Shown here in pieces: positions 1 through 9,363 of a DNA stretch of 13,971 nucleotides. Numbering within the stretch: the first letter of the stretch is position 1; each line of letters opens with the position of its first letter. A program made the position numbers and the translations under genes. The stretch lies in contig NZ_LT985324.1 in NCBI RefSeq assembly GCF_900290275.1, positions 996,014-1,009,984 on the forward strand, in the 5' to 3' direction. Source of the DNA: Prevotella merdae. GTDB taxonomy: Bacteria; Bacteroidota; Bacteroidia; Bacteroidales; Bacteroidaceae. Below the pieces are notes generated by a model, which ran no database searches, was not told the DNA's origin, and saw only the letters and a program-made list of their open reading frames with translations.

Positions 1-196
1 AAGCGAATGTGAGGAAATATGATAAAGGAGCTGTCAGAAGAAAAAGCAGGTGTGCAGCAGAGAAAGTAAAAATAAAAATAGATGTTGACTGTTTTATTAC
101 TATAACAGTGTTGTTGCTGAGACCAAATTGTATTGCGTCGCCTGCGGAGTGGAATATGTATAAGATGCAGTTCTTATTGATATCTTTGGATTTGAA

Positions 197-454
197 ATGG
201 ATGAGATTCCTTTCGTGAACAAGATGGAACCAAGTGCCCATAAAATAGCTATCGAAGCATTGGAGAAACCAATACGTATTGACATTGAGGAATGGAAGAT
301 AAGTCAGAAATCAACTATCTTCCTTGCCAACAACTCGAAAGCAATGATGAAGACGGTAAAGAATTGCATGAAGTACTTCTTCTTCGCACCTGTTGAGGCT
401 TCATCCAATTTCTTGCATCGTTTTGCAAGCAGCCTGTCTAATCTGGAAGAGTAG
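197..454 (+). CDS. Hypothetical small protein, possibly the 3' remnant of a decayed gene
   Basis: An 85-codon ORF whose product I do not recognise. It is rich in Lys, Glu, Ile and Met and reads like a soluble protein fragment (for example KMEPSAHKIAIEALEKP at about residues 9-25). The same frame is also open upstream from about position 89 to a single TAA at 161-163, and open again from 164 into the ATG at 197. That pattern is what an older, longer gene broken by one in-frame stop would leave. No ribosome binding site or Bacteroidetes -7 box is evident before 197. It is followed by about 100 bp of AT-rich spacer before the serpin. It could equally be chance open sequence, and positions 1-196 contain nothing else I can support. 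Confidence 0.33.
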   Translation: MDEIPFVNKMEPSAHKIAIEALEKPIRIDIEEWKISQKSTIFLANNSKAMMKTVKNCMKYFFFAPVEASSNFLHRFASSLSNLEE

Positions 455-558
455 AAAACAAAATAATGTTAATTACTTATCATATCATACAATAAAATAT
501 CTGCTGTCGTATTTTACTATAAAGCAAACAATAGATATAATATAAACATAATAAGGAT

Positions 559-1845
559 ATGAAGATTAATAAAAACAGTGTAAAGACTACCACTATGATA
601 GGTCTTACGGCTTTAGCTATCACTTCGTGTGCATCATCTAACAAAGTACAAAAAGATAATGTCGTGGTAAAGCCAGATAATATTCAAAACATGGAAGATA
701 TGGATAACAGCTATCTTATACTGTCTGACGAACAACTTTCGGCTGTGAACAAAGGAAATACTTTTGCACTTAATCTGTTCCGCACTCAGGCTGGAATGGA
801 CTCTAAAGTTGTGTCTCCTCTAAGCGTGGCATATCTTATGGGTATGCTTGCCAATGGTGCTGAAGGAAACACTCAGACAGAGATAATGAAAACATTGGGC
901 ATGAACGATGTTTCGTTAGAAACTTTGAACGAGGCTTACAAGGCAATTATCAATACTGCTTCAACTCTCGACAAGCAGACTACTGTAAACATTGCCAACT
1001 GCATCGCTGTAAACCAGCAAATAAGCATAAAGGATAAGTATAAGCAGGCTATGTCGCAAACATACAACGCGCAAGTTGAGAGTATGAATTTTGCAGGCGA
1101 CGCTCTTAAACGAATCAACAATTGGTGTGACAAACAAACTAATGGTATGATTCCTTCAATCATAAATCAGCTTAACCCAAACGCTATCGCTGTTATTATG
1201 AATGCCATCTACTTCAATGGTACATGGGATAAGAAATTCGACAAGAACGACACCAAGAAAGAGCCATTTAAAGGTTATACACGTGATATAAAGCGTGTGG
1301 ATATGATGCATCAAAACGCTAAGTTCGACTTTGTCGAACAGGAGGATTTCTCTGCCATTAACCTGCCTTATGGCAACGGCACATATAATATGACGGTTAT
1401 TCTTCCACACAACGGCAAGTCAACAACCGAGATAATGGAAAAGCTTAACGCTGAAAAACTGTCTGAGTTGAATAACAAGATGGAGAAGTGTATCGTTGAT
1501 TTGAAATTGCCTCGATTCAGTACCTCTACCGAAACTCAGCTCAACAAACCTATATCCAACCTTGGTGCGCCTTCTATGTTTATATCAAGCCAGGCTGACT
1601 TTAGTAAGATATCCGACACACCAATGTTCATATCATCTATGCTCCAAAAGGCAAAGATTGAGGTAAGCGAGGAAGGAACAAAAGCTGCAGCAGTTACAGC
1701 TGGTGTAATGATGATGTCGGCATTTCCATCTGAACAACCACGAAGAGTCGAATTTCATGCCGATCATCCCTTTGTTTACTTAATAACCGAACGTCATACC
1801 GGAGCTATATTCTTTATCGGTCAATATACAGGCGATAATCTATAA
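559..1845 (+). CDS. Lipoprotein serpin (inhibitory-type serine/cysteine protease inhibitor)
   Basis: A 428-residue serpin, close to the usual 370-400-residue fold plus an export signal. The N-terminus is a lipoprotein signal peptide with lipobox ITSC and Cys24 as the expected lipidated residue, so the mature protein should be membrane-anchored, in the periplasm or at the cell surface. Serpin landmarks are present in order: NAIYFNGTWDKKF (215-227), ADFSKIS (346-352), the reactive-loop hinge EEGTKAAAVTAG (371-382) and the C-terminal HPFVYLI (403-409). The hinge has Gly at P15, Thr at P14 and small residues P12-P10, as in inhibitory serpins that insert their loop into sheet A and trap proteases. 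The loop beyond the hinge is long and Met-rich (Met384-386), so P1 is uncertain. AAGGAT lies just before the ATG. The gene stands alone and converges on the ATP synthase operon. Miropin of Tannerella forsythia is a characterised Bacteroidetes serpin; the target protease here is unknown. Confidence 0.93.
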   Translation: MKINKNSVKTTTMIGLTALAITSCASSNKVQKDNVVVKPDNIQNMEDMDNSYLILSDEQLSAVNKGNTFALNLFRTQAGMDSKVVSPLSVAYLMGMLANGAEGNTQTEIMKTLGMNDVSLETLNEAYKAIINTASTLDKQTTVNIANCIAVNQQISIKDKYKQAMSQTYNAQVESMNFAGDALKRINNWCDKQTNGMIPSIINQLNPNAIAVIMNAIYFNGTWDKKFDKNDTKKEPFKGYTRDIKRVDMMHQNAKFDFVEQEDFSAINLPYGNGTYNMTVILPHNGKSTTEIMEKLNAEKLSELNNKMEKCIVDLKLPRFSTSTETQLNKPISNLGAPSMFISSQADFSKISDTPMFISSMLQKAKIEVSEEGTKAAAVTAGVMMMSAFPSEQPRRVEFHADHPFVYLITERHTGAIFFIGQYTGDNL

Positions 1846-1853
1846 ATAGTATT

Positions 1854-1899
1854 TAAACAAAAATAGTGACAACCAATTGGTTGTCACTATTTTTGTTTA
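1854..1899. terminator. Bidirectional intrinsic terminator (46-bp perfect palindrome)
   Basis: The sequence is a perfect inverted repeat centred on CCAATTGG, with arms 1854-1876 and 1877-1899. Each arm ends in an A-rich or T-rich tract, so the RNA from either strand forms a strong hairpin whose 3' side runs into uridines (TATTTTTGTTT). It starts 9 bp after the serpin stop and lies 15 bp beyond the atpG stop on the other strand. That is where a shared terminator for convergent transcription units would sit. Confidence 0.88.
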
Positions 1900-1913
1900 T
1901 ACTGTTGTGTGTT

Positions 1914-2885
1914 TTAGCTGTTAACACTACCACCCACAATGTCAAGCAATTCGTTAGTAATAGCCTGCTGACGGCTTTTGTTGTACTGAAGATTAAGCTC
2001 ACGAAGAATCTCGTCGGCATTGTCAGTAGCTGTCTGCATTGCTACCATACGAGCGGCATGCTCACTGGCTATACTGTCGAGCAGAGCTGTGTAAAGCATC
2101 AAATGCAAGTACTTAGGGATAAGCTGTGAGAGAACTGTATTCATGTCAGGCTCAACAATGAAGTTATCGTTGAGCGGACGAACATTATCCTCTTGCTTTT
2201 GTTCCTGTACAGAAGCTTTTTTCTTAAGATACTCTTGCGCCTCTTTTGAGGTTACCGTAGAGTTAAGGTCGCGAGATCGGTCGCGCTTCAACTCCTCGGT
2301 AATGTCAATAGGAAGGAAGTTCTTGCGAGTAAGTATCTGCGATCCTGCACTCTTGAAATGATGATAAATCATCTCTACACGATCTATCTCACCACTTACA
2401 AACTTCTGCCCTATCTCACGGGCTATTTCAATACATTGCTTCACGTTTGGCTTTTCGGCAAGACCAGTAAAATCGCCAGCCACATGAAGCCCCATTTTAG
2501 CCGTCTTCTCAGCAACCTTTCGTCCTATTGGGTAGACAATAATATTGTCCTTGCCCAATTTCTCAGAATACTCGTCAACAATATGCTGAAGCAGACGAAT
2601 GACATTTGCATTGAATCCTCCACACAAACTACTGTTGGAAGCATATACCACCAAAGCTACACGCTTCACAGGACGCTCAACATTGAATACGGTTGTAGCA
2701 TCTGCCTCTGAAGCGAGAAAAGTCTTGAGGATATGCTCAAGCATCGTCTCGTAGGGAAGCATGTTCTCAATCATCTGCTGGGCATGATGGAGCTTGGAAG
2801 AAGCCACCATCTTCATAGCACTCGTAATCTTACGTGTACTGTTGACCGATGTGAGTCTGTTTTTGATTTCTTTGAGCGACGGCAT
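1914..2885 (-). CDS. atpG: F1Fo ATP synthase gamma subunit
   Basis: The central rotor shaft of F1, which couples c-ring rotation to catalysis in the alpha3beta3 head. The 323-residue product starts with the typical N-terminal helix (MPSLKEIKNRLTSVNSTRKI, with SAMKMVA at 22-28). It ends with the conserved C-terminal helix (ASEHAARMVAMQTATDNA, then NKSRQQAITNELLDIVGG). It is about 35 residues longer than the 287-residue E. coli protein. The extra length is mainly a charged, Lys/Glu/Gln-rich insert at about 196-238, just before the conserved EPD segment. It is the last gene of the operon, 6 bp after atpA, and is followed by the palindromic terminator at 1854-1899. Confidence 0.97.
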   Translation of the reverse strand: MPSLKEIKNRLTSVNSTRKITSAMKMVASSKLHHAQQMIENMLPYETMLEHILKTFLASEADATTVFNVERPVKRVALVVYASNSSLCGGFNANVIRLLQHIVDEYSEKLGKDNIIVYPIGRKVAEKTAKMGLHVAGDFTGLAEKPNVKQCIEIAREIGQKFVSGEIDRVEMIYHHFKSAGSQILTRKNFLPIDITEELKRDRSRDLNSTVTSKEAQEYLKKKASVQEQKQEDNVRPLNDNFIVEPDMNTVLSQLIPKYLHLMLYTALLDSIASEHAARMVAMQTATDNADEILRELNLQYNKSRQQAITNELLDIVGGSVNS

Positions 2886-2891
2886 AAGCTA

Positions 2892-4478
2892 TTACTTTTT
2901 ATACTGACCTGCTACATCAGCCATAGTCTGTTCGAGAACAGCTGTTAGCGAATCGTCAATCTTACCACTTGCCAAAGTATCTATGACATCTGCATGCTGT
3001 GAGCGCATCTTATCGAGGAAAGTCTCCTGACACTCACGTACCTTCTCTACTGGCACGTTATGCATCAAACCGTGAGTTCCACAATAGATTATGGCAATCT
3101 GCTCACCTACTGGCATCGGACTATACTGTGGTTGGATAAGAAGTTGGTTGTTCTTACGACCACGGTCGATAGTCATGGCTGTAACGGCATCCATATCACT
3201 TGAGAACTTTGAGAAAGCCTCAAGCTCACGATACTGAGCCATATCTATCTTCAATGTACCAGCTACCTTCTTCATACTCTTTATCTGAGCCGAGCCACCT
3301 ACACGCGATACCGAGATACCAACGTTAACAGCAGGACGGAAACCCTGGTTAAAGAGGTCACTCTCAAGGTAAATCTGACCATCTGTAATAGAAATTACAT
3401 TGGTAGGAATATAGGCAGAAACGTCACCAGCCTGAGTCTCGATGATAGGAAGGGCTGTCAAAGAACCACCACCCTTTACATGACCCTTCATACATTCTGG
3501 CAGGTCGTTCATCTGCTCGGCTACCTCTTGCTGATCGTTGATACGTGCTGCACGCTCCAACAAACGTGAATGCAAATAGAACACATCACCAGGATAAGCC
3601 TCACGTCCTGAAGGACGACGAAGAATCAAAGATACCTCACGATAAGCAACAGCCTGCTTAGAAAGGTCATCGTATACTACAAGTGCCGAATAACCACGAT
3701 CGCGGAAATATTCGCCAATAGCAGCACCTGCAAATGGTGCATAATACTGCATAGCTGCAGGATCGGCAGCAGTAGCAGCCACAATTATTGTGTAAGGCAT
3801 TGCGCCGTGCTGCTTCAAGTTCTCAACAAGAGCTGCAACAGTAGAAGCCTTCTGACCAATGGCTACGTAAATACAGTAAACTGGCTTACCTGCTTCGTAG
3901 AAACTCTTCTGATTGATAATGGTATCTACGGCAATAGCCGTCTTACCAGTCTGACGGTCACCAATAATAAGCTCACGCTGACCACGACCGATAGGAATCA
4001 TCGAGTCAACCGATTTCAAGCCTGTCTGTAATGGCTCCTTAACCGGCTGACGATAGATAACACCTGGAGCCTTACGGTCAAGCGGCATCTCAAAAGCACC
4101 AGTCATGTCTATCTCACCCTTGCCGTCAATTGCCTGACCAAGAGGGTTGATGACACGTCCGAGCATATTGTCGTTTACGCGTATAGAAGCGATACGCTTG
4201 GTACGCTTAACAACCATGCCCTCCTTAATGCCCTCAGTAGAACCAAGGAGCACACAACCTACGTTGTCCTCCTCAAGGTTCATAACGATTGCCATGGTGC
4301 CATTCTCAAATTCGAGAAGTTCGTTGGCTTCAGCATTGCGCAGACCATATATACGAGCTACACCATCGCTGACCTCAAGCACGGTTCCTACCTCGTCAAA
4401 CTTCTGGCTATTGTTAATGCCTTGAAGTTGTTCGAGAAGCACCTGTGACACTTCGCTTGGTTTTATTTTATCTGACAT
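2892..4478 (-). CDS. atpA: F1Fo ATP synthase alpha subunit
   Basis: The non-catalytic nucleotide-binding subunit of F1, 528 residues. Visible motifs are the P-loop GDRQTGKT (173-180), [14 protein letters not shown] (267-280) and the signature [17 protein letters not shown] (382-398). Arg381 just before this signature corresponds to the arginine finger that completes the beta catalytic site (E. coli alphaR376). The N-terminus ([16 protein letters not shown]) is the short helix that binds delta on top of F1. It is somewhat longer than the 513-residue E. coli protein, with part of the difference around 313-337. It lies 18 bp after atpH and 6 bp before atpG, so translation of the three is probably coupled. 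Confidence 0.98.
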   Translation of the reverse strand: MSDKIKPSEVSQVLLEQLQGINNSQKFDEVGTVLEVSDGVARIYGLRNAEANELLEFENGTMAIVMNLEEDNVGCVLLGSTEGIKEGMVVKRTKRIASIRVNDNMLGRVINPLGQAIDGKGEIDMTGAFEMPLDRKAPGVIYRQPVKEPLQTGLKSVDSMIPIGRGQRELIIGDRQTGKTAIAVDTIINQKSFYEAGKPVYCIYVAIGQKASTVAALVENLKQHGAMPYTIIVAATAADPAAMQYYAPFAGAAIGEYFRDRGYSALVVYDDLSKQAVAYREVSLILRRPSGREAYPGDVFYLHSRLLERAARINDQQEVAEQMNDLPECMKGHVKGGGSLTALPIIETQAGDVSAYIPTNVISITDGQIYLESDLFNQGFRPAVNVGISVSRVGGSAQIKSMKKVAGTLKIDMAQYRELEAFSKFSSDMDAVTAMTIDRGRKNNQLLIQPQYSPMPVGEQIAIIYCGTHGLMHNVPVEKVRECQETFLDKMRSQHADVIDTLASGKIDDSLTAVLEQTMADVAGQYKK

Positions 4479-4496
4479 ATACTTTTTTAAAGTTAA

Positions 4497-5030
4497 TTAA
4501 TTAAGCTGTGACAGAATGGTGTTGAGCTGTCTCTTCACGCTGGCATCCATACGATAGGTGTCATATTCGAGCACGAATCCACCTATTATATTAGGATTAA
4601 CCTCGGTCTGGAACTCAACTGTGCCATTTGTCCTTCCCTCAACCAACTGTCGCATCTTCTTCTCTGTGTTAGAGTCGATGGGGCAAGCAGTCGTTAGTTT
4701 AGCACTGATTAGATTGTTATGCTTTCTGTACAGAGTAACAAACGAGTTGGCAATGAATTGCATGATACTCTCACGGTCTTCTTTAAGCACAAGGGCTACA
4801 AAACGCTTCGTTAAGTCGCACGTTCCTCCAGCTGATGCCGTGAGGAGCAGACTCTCCTTCTGCTTCTTCGAGAGCATGGGATTATCTATCGTAACCCTCA
4901 GTGCAGGCGTTGTGGAGTAGCTATGGACAAGAGTCTGCATATCTGCATACACCTTGTCTGCCTCCTTAGCCTCAATGCCAGCCTTTAGCAAGGCACGCGC
5001 ATATCTGACCGATATTAATCCTAAATCCAT
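4497..5030 (-). CDS. atpH: F1Fo ATP synthase delta subunit (OSCP-like)
   Basis: The peripheral-stalk subunit joining the top of F1 (alpha N-termini) to the b subunits. At 177 residues it has the usual length of about 177. It opens with the family pattern GLISVRYARALL, has an all-helical N-terminal domain containing NPMLSKKQK (about 50-58), and closes with the C-terminal domain pattern NPNIIGGFVLEYDTYRMDASV followed by RQLNTILSQL. Sequence conservation in this family is low, so the call leans on these two ends, the size and the position between atpF and atpA. It starts 9 bp after the atpF stop. No departure from the family is seen. Confidence 0.96.
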   Translation of the reverse strand: MDLGLISVRYARALLKAGIEAKEADKVYADMQTLVHSYSTTPALRVTIDNPMLSKKQKESLLLTASAGGTCDLTKRFVALVLKEDRESIMQFIANSFVTLYRKHNNLISAKLTTACPIDSNTEKKMRQLVEGRTNGTVEFQTEVNPNIIGGFVLEYDTYRMDASVKRQLNTILSQLN

Positions 5031-5039
5031 AGCTTATAC

Positions 5040-5558
5040 TTATTTATTATTAGCTGTAACTTCATCAAGCATCTGGTTAATATAATCCATCTGTGCCTTA
5101 TCAGTGCCGAGTTTCTGGCGCAAGACCTTCTCCGAAATCTCAACACTCAACGCAGCTACCTGCTGGCGAATCTCGCTGATTGCAGCCTGTTTCTGGCTTT
5201 CAATCTCTGCCTTAGCATCATTAATGATGCGGGCGCTTTCCTCACGAGCTTTCTCCTGAGCCTGTGCCACGATAGCTTCACGAGTAGATGCAGCCTCTTT
5301 TAGAATAATGGCTTGCTTCTCTCGTGCTTCCTGAAGCATAGACTCACTTTCCTGCTTGATATTCTCAAGTTGGGAAGCAGCCTTCTGCGCCTTGGACAGA
5401 CTCTCGTCGATGTACTTCTTGCGCTTGTCTACCATAACGATAATAGCGGGGAAGCCGAACTTGGCGAGCACGAAGAACACTACTAAGAATGCCAGAAGCA
5501 TCCAGAAGAGGAGTCCAAGGTCAGGAGTTAATATTGATGGCAATGTACTAAAATCCAT
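5040..5558 (-). CDS. atpF: F1Fo ATP synthase b subunit
   Basis: The membrane-anchored peripheral stalk, 172 residues from the ATG at 5558. An in-frame TTG two codons further upstream (5564) would also open the frame, but the ATG gives the more usual start. One transmembrane helix lies near the N-terminus (about 12-33, GLLFWMLLAFLVVFFVLAKFG). It is followed by VDKRKKYIDESLSKAQKA, a typical dimerising region, and then a long Ala/Glu/Lys/Gln-rich coiled coil to about residue 150. The C-terminal helix (about 140-172) would contact delta. One b gene only, with no b' paralogue, implies a homodimer. It follows atpE after a 50-bp gap and precedes atpH by 9 bp. Confidence 0.95.
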   Translation of the reverse strand: MDFSTLPSILTPDLGLLFWMLLAFLVVFFVLAKFGFPAIIVMVDKRKKYIDESLSKAQKAASQLENIKQESESMLQEAREKQAIILKEAASTREAIVAQAQEKAREESARIINDAKAEIESQKQAAISEIRQQVAALSVEISEKVLRQKLGTDKAQMDYINQMLDEVTANNK

Positions 5559-5608
5559 TTGCAATATTTTACGAACTCTGTGTTCCTATTACGTAAGAGC
5601 ACGACACC

Positions 5609-5906
<298 letters not shown>

Positions 5907-6962
5907 TTAAGCCTCAGCCTCCTCTTCCTTCTGGGCAAGACCGATGAACACGGCGCTCAACAAAGTGAAGACATAAGCCTGAATGAATGCCACAAGCACT
6001 TCAAGACAGTTCATGAAGAGCATCATTATAGCACTTACGAGGTTCAAACCGATACCGTAACCCACGCCCATCGACCATCCAAGGAAGATAACGCATGTGA
6101 AACTCAATATAATTGCGTGACCTGCCATCATATTGGCAAAGAGACGAACCATAAGAGCGAACGGCTTGGTGAAAACACCGAAGAATTCGATAACTGGCAT
6201 CAATGGCACCGGATAAGCCTTAAGGAATACCGGCACATGTGGCCAAAAGATATCTTTCCAATACTCCTTATTGCCAAAGAGGTTTATGGCAATCATAGTG
6301 CAGATGGCAAGGAAGAACGTCACATTGATGTTTCCCGTCACATTGGCACCACCTGGGAATATTGGCAGCAAACCAAGAATGTTTGTCGTAAAGATAAAGA
6401 AGAATACCGTGAGCAAATAAGGAGCGAACGGCTTGAAATGCTTCTCGCCTATTGACGCCTTTATCACGTCGTCATAAATAGTCATGACGAACATCTCCAT
6501 CATTCCAACAAATCCGCCAGGAGCCTCACTTCTCTCGTCTTTACCTTTATACCAGTGTGCGCAAGAGAGGAATACTGCTATCAATATGAACACTACAATC
6601 CATATCTGAGCAACGGTCTTCGTAATGCTAAGGTCAAGTGGACGCACCTTCGAACCATCAGGCATATTTTCATATATTTTGCCATGATGCTCTGCGTCGA
6701 AGAAGAAATTCTTCGGCAAAGTGCTTTCTGTACAGAACGACCATTCACCGGTATTTGAGCTTCTAACTATTATTGGCAACGGTATGCTCAAACTCTTGCC
6801 CTCGTAAGAGGCTATATGCCACTCATATGAATCGGACAGATGCTCAAGTACCGTTGTAGGTATATCAAGCGACTTTCCGTCATGACCCGCTTCTTCCGCA
6901 AAGGCGAAGGTAGGCATCAATGCCAATACCAAGAGGAGTAATAATGACTTGATCTGTTTCAT
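5907..6962 (-). CDS. atpB: F1Fo ATP synthase a subunit with exported N-terminal extension
   Basis: The stator channel subunit of Fo. The conserved C-terminal half contains FTTNILGLLP (191-200) and the segment FALMVRLFANMMAGH (268-282), in which Arg273 matches the essential E. coli aR210. The final helices (ELVAF-like stretch about 320-342) are also present. At 351 residues it is about 80 longer than E. coli subunit a. The extra part is an N-terminal signal peptide (1-22, ending AFA before EE) and roughly 90 hydrophilic residues before the first channel helix at about 116-135. This would place a small domain in the periplasm. The gene starts 6 bp after the small membrane-protein gene and is followed by a 55-bp A-rich leader and atpE. 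Confidence 0.96.
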   Translation of the reverse strand: MKQIKSLLLLLVLALMPTFAFAEEAGHDGKSLDIPTTVLEHLSDSYEWHIASYEGKSLSIPLPIIVRSSNTGEWSFCTESTLPKNFFFDAEHHGKIYENMPDGSKVRPLDLSITKTVAQIWIVVFILIAVFLSCAHWYKGKDERSEAPGGFVGMMEMFVMTIYDDVIKASIGEKHFKPFAPYLLTVFFFIFTTNILGLLPIFPGGANVTGNINVTFFLAICTMIAINLFGNKEYWKDIFWPHVPVFLKAYPVPLMPVIEFFGVFTKPFALMVRLFANMMAGHAIILSFTCVIFLGWSMGVGYGIGLNLVSAIMMLFMNCLEVLVAFIQAYVFTLLSAVFIGLAQKEEEAEA

Positions 6963-6968
6963 TATCGT

Positions 6969-7397
6969 TTATTTATTTTCTTTGTCACACTCAGTATGCG
7001 AATTGGTTAGGCGCGAGAAGAACAAAGAGTGATGTACGATCATCCATAGATAGAAGACCATAAACACCAAACAATATTCAAGCATGGCGTCGCGACCAAC
7101 AGCAATGTAGCAACCCAAGAGAGTGAATAGAGCCAACAGCATTCTGAATCCTGATACAGCCGAGAAATATGTAGGAAGCATCTTTTCATTTGCGTCTGCA
7201 ATTCTCTTCCATAAATAGATGTCAATCAGCTCCACCACAAGGGCAAAAACCACACTTACAACTAGAGGAGAGACAAGTCCGTCAACATGAGCAAACATGT
7301 GCATGGAGATAACACCCAACGACAACACTGTTACAGCCACTACTGTCTGCAAAGCATAGCGTCGGCTTAATCTTGTTGTCTCTGTATTTTTCAGCAT
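6969..7397 (-). CDS. Small four-helix membrane protein of the ATP synthase operon (AtpI-like position)
   Basis: A 142-residue protein with four predicted transmembrane helices (about 14-36, 42-63, 82-101 and 104-127) and a hydrophilic, charged C-terminal tail. I do not recognise a motif that assigns it to the AtpI family. Its size, four-helix layout and position immediately before atpB (6 bp gap) and after atpC (15 bp) match the place AtpI holds in other operons. AtpI assists c-ring assembly and Mg2+ supply in some bacteria. An equivalent role is a guess from context only. The short spacings make co-expression with the synthase nearly certain. Confidence 0.85.
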   Translation of the reverse strand: MLKNTETTRLSRRYALQTVVAVTVLSLGVISMHMFAHVDGLVSPLVVSVVFALVVELIDIYLWKRIADANEKMLPTYFSAVSGFRMLLALFTLLGCYIAVGRDAMLEYCLVFMVFYLWMIVHHSLFFSRLTNSHTECDKENK

Positions 7398-7412
7398 GTC
7401 AACATTGTTTCA

Positions 7413-7655
7413 TTAAAGTTCAACACAAACATTAACGTTGTTTTTCTGTACTTCAACAAAACCACCCGTTGTCTTCACCTCATGCTCGCCTTCTGAGTCA
7501 AAAAAAGCAATACGTCCGTTATTGAGTGTGGAAATGATAGGTGCATGGTTGGCAAGTATCTCAAACTCGCCACTTGTGCCAGGTACAACAACACGGTCTA
7601 CCTGTCCTACGAACTCCACTTTCTCAGGAGAGACGATTCTTAGATTTAAACTCAT
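7413..7655 (-). CDS. atpC: F1Fo ATP synthase epsilon subunit, short form
   Basis: The rotor subunit at the foot of gamma. The 80 residues cover only the N-terminal beta-sandwich domain: MSLNLRIVSPEKVEF at the start, VVVPGTSGEFEILANHAP (23-40), and GGFVEVQKNNVNVC near the end. The C-terminal helical hairpin of the 139-residue E. coli protein is absent. That hairpin can extend along gamma and inhibit ATP hydrolysis, so this enzyme should lack this form of inhibition. The stop is clean and the next gene starts 15 bp later with no leftover coding sequence, so this is a natural short form and not a truncation. It follows atpD by 29 bp. Confidence 0.95.
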   Translation of the reverse strand: MSLNLRIVSPEKVEFVGQVDRVVVPGTSGEFEILANHAPIISTLNNGRIAFFDSEGEHEVKTTGGFVEVQKNNVNVCVEL

Positions 7656-7684
7656 AATTCACAAGAATTTAGTGTTTGAGTGGA

Positions 7685-9229
<1,545 letters not shown>

Positions 9230-9242
9230 TTATAATCTGATG

Positions 9243-9250
9243 CAAATATA
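9243..9250 (-). promoter_or_regulatory. Bacteroidetes-type -7 box of the ATP synthase operon promoter
   Basis: Read on the minus strand the site is TATATTTG, a full match to the Bacteroidetes -7 consensus TAnnTTTG. Transcription would start about 7 nt downstream, giving an A-rich leader of roughly 25 nt before the atpD ATG. No good TTTG -33 element is seen at the usual distance; the nearest are TTTA-like sequences in an A/T-rich tract at about 9267-9283. Confidence 0.5.
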
Positions 9251-9321
9251 ACAACAATAATTTATTTAAAAAAAATATTTAAACATTATTGTACATAAAA
9301 GCACCAAATAGTACATTTTCT

Positions 9322-9358
9322 TTGTCGATTCAGAACATCAGAAGTTCTGAATCGACAA
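9322..9358. terminator. 15-bp perfect hairpin after pfkA, probable terminator without U-tract
   Basis: Arms 9322-9336 (TTGTCGATTCAGAAC) and 9344-9358 are exact reverse complements, with a 7-nt loop. The hairpin begins 5 bp past the pfkA stop codon, so it most likely ends or stabilises the nhaD-pfkA transcript. In the pfkA direction it is followed by AGAAAATG and not by uridines, so it is not a textbook intrinsic terminator. A role in 3'-end stability or as a protein-binding dyad upstream of the atp promoter is possible. Confidence 0.6.
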
Positions 9359-9363
9359 TATTT

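Noticed and set aside
510..541. TATTTTAC and TATAAT as a serpin promoter
   Set aside because: The first has two mismatches to TAnnTTTG. The second is an E. coli-type -10 box that the Bacteroidetes primary sigma factor does not use, in a very AT-rich stretch where such strings occur by chance.
6117..6455. Plus-strand frame of 112 codons opposite atpB
   Set aside because: Fully inside atpB on the other strand, with a composition expected from reversed membrane-helix codons.
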